DNA from: Segatella copri
GTDB lineage: Bacteria > Bacteroidota > Bacteroidia > Bacteroidales > Bacteroidaceae
Assembly: GCF_949820605.1 (NCBI RefSeq)
Contig: NZ_CATKVU010000006.1
Location: 558,001-622,000 of the forward strand
Reading direction: 5' to 3'
DNA: 64,000 bases
Shown: positions 61,417 to 64,000 of the stretch, piece after piece
Numbering within the stretch: position 1 is the first letter of the stretch
Layout of the letters: each line of letters starts with the position of its first letter
The notes under the pieces: model-generated
What the model saw: the letters and a program-made list of their open reading frames with translations, nothing else
What the model was told of the DNA's origin: nothing
The model's database searches: none
Position numbers and translations under genes: made by a program

Positions 61417-61435
61417 TATCTGCTTTTCTTCTGCG

Positions 61436-62188
61436 TTATCGGATGTCTCTTCCTTCCTGGCTGTATCCTTCGAGCATCTTCGGGCTGCTGATAGGCTTGC
61501 GCGAACAGTAGTCGAAATCTACCTTCTTGTAGCCCTGGCTGGAACGCCAGCGGATGGTAAGCTTCACCGTCTTGCCTCCGGTATCAGGCACTACTCCGTT
61601 CAGATTGAACGCTACGAGGGCATCACGCCAGTAGTTCTGAGGGTCGCCATTAACATTGTGGCGCAACTCTACCTCGTAAGGATTCTCTGGATTCACACCC
61701 GTAACGAGGTTGATGTAATGCACCTTCTGACCGCCCCAGAGAGCACGGAAACGGAGGGTGAGATAGCCATCTTCGGCTACCGTTACCCAGTCGCGAACGA
61801 TGTCGACCATGTCGTTGCCATACTTCTCGCTGTTCAGGATATCAGAACCGAGCGAAGGAACTGGCTTCTTGGTCAGGATGCTGTCTATCCAGTTGACGTG
61901 AATCACCTGGTTATACTTCTCGCTCTTCTCCGAGGTCTGCGAGTAGTTGACCAGGGCGCGAACCTCCTTACCGTCAAAGATGGTTGGTTTCAGGTTCTTG
62001 GCGAGCAGCGTGGTGTTGTCGTCGAGCTGCAGATAGCAGGCATCGCCACTCTTCTTCACGGTTACCAGTGCGTTAGGGAAAACGCGGTCCCAGTCGGTAT
62101 CGTTATCGTTATCGCACGACTGGAATGTGAGGCCCGACAGGAGCATCATCGCTGCCAGCCCAATCTTCTTGAAATCAATTTTTCTCAT
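61436..62188 (-). CDS. NigD-like lipoprotein
   Basis: 250 residues. Signal sequence and lipobox LLSGLTFQSC (Cys at about 25), followed by DNDNDTDWDRVFPNALVTVKKSGDACYLQLDDNTTLLAKN, typical of NigD-like proteins of Bacteroidetes. An N-terminal OB-like domain and a C-terminal beta domain (EVELRHNVNGD...TIRWRSSQGYKKVDFDYCSR) follow. It is surface or periplasmic; the founding member is linked to bacteriocin-type operons, but most are of unknown role. The upstream neighbour is a receptor-like gene on the same strand. Confidence 0.85.
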   Translation of the reverse strand: MRKIDFKKIGLAAMMLLSGLTFQSCDNDNDTDWDRVFPNALVTVKKSGDACYLQLDDNTTLLAKNLKPTIFDGKEVRALVNYSQTSEKSEKYNQVIHVNWIDSILTKKPVPSLGSDILNSEKYGNDMVDIVRDWVTVAEDGYLTLRFRALWGGQKVHYINLVTGVNPENPYEVELRHNVNGDPQNYWRDALVAFNLNGVVPDTGGKTVKLTIRWRSSQGYKKVDFDYCSRKPISSPKMLEGYSQEGRDIR

Positions 62189-62294
62189 ATATAATGTTCC
62201 TTTCTTTTTTTAAATTTTCTTCTTTCTGATAATAAAATGAGAAAGGAACAGAAATCTTGCTTCTGATTTAGAAAAAGATTGTTAAAAGCTCAAG

Positions 62295-64000
62295 TTAAAA
62301 ATAATACGTGCAGCCGATGGTGGCAGCGCGATTGCCGAAGTGCTGGCTCGCCATATCGTGGAAGCGGCCTTCGAGCGTCCAGTGCTTGCCCAGATTCTTG
62401 TATACCCCTACTTCGGCATAGAGATTAGCCGGGGTGTAGGCTTCGCTGCGGCGGCGGGTACACCAGATGAGGTTACCCGTAAAGCGCCAGCCATCGGCCA
62501 TTGTGAGCTGCGGTGCCAACTTGAACACGGCAAAATGATTATACTCTGCATTGCGCTGCTGAGCCTCCTCTGAAGGGATTTCGCTGCGCTGCCAGAAGTA
62601 GTTGACTCCGGCTGTGAGGCGAAGGATGCCCTGATGCCAGAAGGCGGTGGAGCCGATGCCGAGCGTATTGTCGTGGATGGCACTGAGCAGGTGCTGGTGG
62701 ATGTTCTTCACCGAGGTGCTGAGCACGAAGGCAGGGCGGCTGTAGGTATGCTTGAGCTCTACCACATTCGCCATGCTGTTGCCGATATCGGCGGTATAAA
62801 CCGGCTGCCAGGTGCCCTCCATATCGCCCGCGGTTACGAAATCGCCAAACTCGGGATTGAAGATGCGGCGGCAGTAGGTGGCCTGCAGGGTATGACCCGG
62901 CGTGAAGCGGTAATAGGCGCTCGCCGAGTAGATATGGTTGCGCGTGGTATGCTTCCAGTGCTCTTCCGGCGCAATCTGCTTAGGACGGAAGTTGATGATG
63001 CGGAAGCGGTCGCCTGCCATGAATCCCCACTTGCCGATGTTGTAATCCAGCTGGGCGTAGAAATCCTGGTAGTTGGAATGGTTGATGTAATCGGCGATGC
63101 AGTTCTTCTCGATGGAGAGACCGCCCTCGAAACCTGCCGTAATCCAGAGATCAGGGGTGATGACCGGAGTGGCGTATTCTACCACCATGAAGGGGTAGGT
63201 GGAGTGGTTCTGGTAGGGCGCAGTCTGGTTTTCTTCCAGCGTACGGCCGTTGTCGCTGATATGCTCGGCACCGAGGGTAAAGAGGATGCTGGAGCCGTTG
63301 TCGGCGAGCGTGTGGGTATAGTCGGCCTGCAGATGATAGGCACGCACGTAATCGGCCGGGGTGTGGGTGAAATGGTTGCGGGTATAGGTCTGCATCGCAT
63401 CTATTTCGAGCACATCCTTTGCGGTAGGCGTCCAGAGCAGATTGAGCTTGGCACCCTCGTGGGAGTAGTGGTTCACGGTGGTGCCTGAGATGCCCTGGTA
63501 GGCGTCCTTATCGCTGCTGGAGTTGCGCTGGAAGTTGCCTTCTACATGACTGAGCACGCGGAGTTTATCCTGTTGGCTTATGACGCTGACGATGCCTTTT
63601 GCGCCACCGTAGGTATCACCGAAGATTCCCCATCTGCCGGTGGTTCCGTTCTCCTTCTTGCGCAGTGTGATGTCGATGACTTTCTTCAGACTGCTGCATC
63701 CCTTCATCACTTCGGCGTTCTGGCACACCTTGATGGTTTCTATCTCCCGAGCCTTGAAATGGTGGAGGAAGGTGGCGTAATCGAGTCCGTATTCCTGGTT
63801 GTCGATACGGATGACGAACTTGCCGTAGAGGTTGGCGAATGGATCTCCGCCGATGATGTTGTTGCCGTCGAATGAGATGACTTCCGGGCACATCATGAGC
63901 ACATCGAGGAGTGATTCTTCGCCTGTGAGTTCCATTTCTGGAATATGCATGATGTATCTGTCGCCGATATGTTCTATCGGGGCGGCCTGTGTCTGGCAAG
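62295..64000 (-). CDS. TonB-receptor-like outer-membrane protein (5' end beyond window)
   Basis: The frame is open through the right edge; an internal ATG at 63950 is not the start because CQTQAAPIEHIGDRYI precedes it in frame. Seen are a plug-type region (TGEESLLDVLMMCPEVISF, KFVIRIDNQEYG, EIETIKVCQNAEVMKGCSSLKKVIDITLRKK) and a long barrel ending in GNRAATIGCTYYF with terminal Phe. No large N-terminal CarboxypepD domain fits in the visible part. It may import or bind a ligand with the adjacent NigD-like lipoprotein. Confidence 0.75.
   Translation of the reverse strand, partial: CQTQAAPIEHIGDRYIMHIPEMELTGEESLLDVLMMCPEVISFDGNNIIGGDPFANLYGKFVIRIDNQEYGLDYATFLHHFKAREIETIKVCQNAEVMKGCSSLKKVIDITLRKKENGTTGRWGIFGDTYGGAKGIVSVISQQDKLRVLSHVEGNFQRNSSSDKDAYQGISGTTVNHYSHEGAKLNLLWTPTAKDVLEIDAMQTYTRNHFTHTPADYVRAYHLQADYTHTLADNGSSILFTLGAEHISDNGRTLEENQTAPYQNHSTYPFMVVEYATPVITPDLWITAGFEGGLSIEKNCIADYINHSNYQDFYAQLDYNIGKWGFMAGDRFRIINFRPKQIAPEEHWKHTTRNHIYSASAYYRFTPGHTLQATYCRRIFNPEFGDFVTAGDMEGTWQPVYTADIGNSMANVVELKHTYSRPAFVLSTSVKNIHQHLLSAIHDNTLGIGSTAFWHQGILRLTAGVNYFWQRSEIPSEEAQQRNAEYNHFAVFKLAPQLTMADGWRFTGNLIWCTRRRSEAYTPANLYAEVGVYKNLGKHWTLEGRFHDMASQHFGNRAATIGCTYYF

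Noticed and set aside
62634..63488. 284-residue plus-strand frame opposite the right-edge receptor
   Set aside because: Shadow frame; the minus strand shows plug and barrel features.

Overview
The window comes from a Bacteroidales genome, most likely Prevotella/Segatella (copri-like). The evidence is the gene content (PCMD-domain protein, NigD-like lipoprotein, DUF5606, DUF6377 regulator, BT4734/VirE-DUF3987 protein, HU-like protein plus the 'smalltalk' peptide, RteC-like protein) and the repeated use of the Bacteroidetes promoter, TTTG or CTTG at -33 followed by 19-21 bases and TAnnTTTG at -7. No tRNA or rRNA gene was seen, and there are no phage structural genes and no integrase.

Region 1 (1-31,250) is an ordinary chromosomal backbone. 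It runs: a Pif1-type helicase cut by the left edge, PBP1A, a DUF308 membrane protein, a histidine phosphatase, an SDR oxidoreductase, a membrane-bound LuxR-like regulator, rmlD-rmlB, a secreted PCMD protein with a BamA-like barrel and an EptA-like phosphoethanolamine transferase, a GNAT/nitrilase fusion, menC-menE, aroB, a large outer-membrane barrel receptor, a small porin-like protein, rplY-pth-S4 protein, nusB-yajC-ybbR-coaE-DUF5606 and a MATE exporter. Two places may make small RNAs: about 8,430-8,697 and about 24,294-24,376.

Region 2 (31,400-36,400 and 60,650-61,400) is a conserved Bacteroidales accessory neighbourhood: BRO-N/KilAC protein, DUF5675, VirE-N/DUF3987 and a second BRO-N-like protein on the minus strand, then an HU-like protein and the smalltalk peptide on the plus strand. 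It is split by about 24 kb of foreign DNA.

Region 3 (36,500-60,400) is a defence island. Its left half is a six-gene operon: C5 cytosine methyltransferase, MORC-type GHKL ATPase, Z1 ATPase, DUF4420 PD-(D/E)XK nuclease, an unrecognised protein with two copies of a C-terminal domain, and a DUF2075 nuclease-helicase. An RteC-like gene precedes it. A LlaJI-type endonuclease with a McrB-type ATPase converges on it. Its right half is a patchwork of an orphan MNT nucleotidyltransferase, an Rpn-type nuclease, two full and one truncated vsr gene, HEPN-MNT, a small antitoxin-like protein with a DUF1016/YhcG nuclease, HigBA, and remnants of two further DUF1016 genes or gene pieces and of an AAA ATPase.

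The most unusual structures are: (a) a ~90 bp module present four times in the island that carries back-to-back promoters and drives defence or toxin-antitoxin genes in both directions; (b) paired inverted repeats at the same linker of two DUF1016 genes, different in sequence between the genes but related within each; (c) four iteron-like repeats at 33-35 bp spacing; (d) intergenic low-complexity tracts that also appear in frame inside the DUF3987 gene; and (e) the uncharacterised duplicated-domain protein in the MORC-Z1 operon.

Region 4 (61,400-64,000) holds a NigD-like lipoprotein and a TonB-receptor-like protein cut by the right edge.
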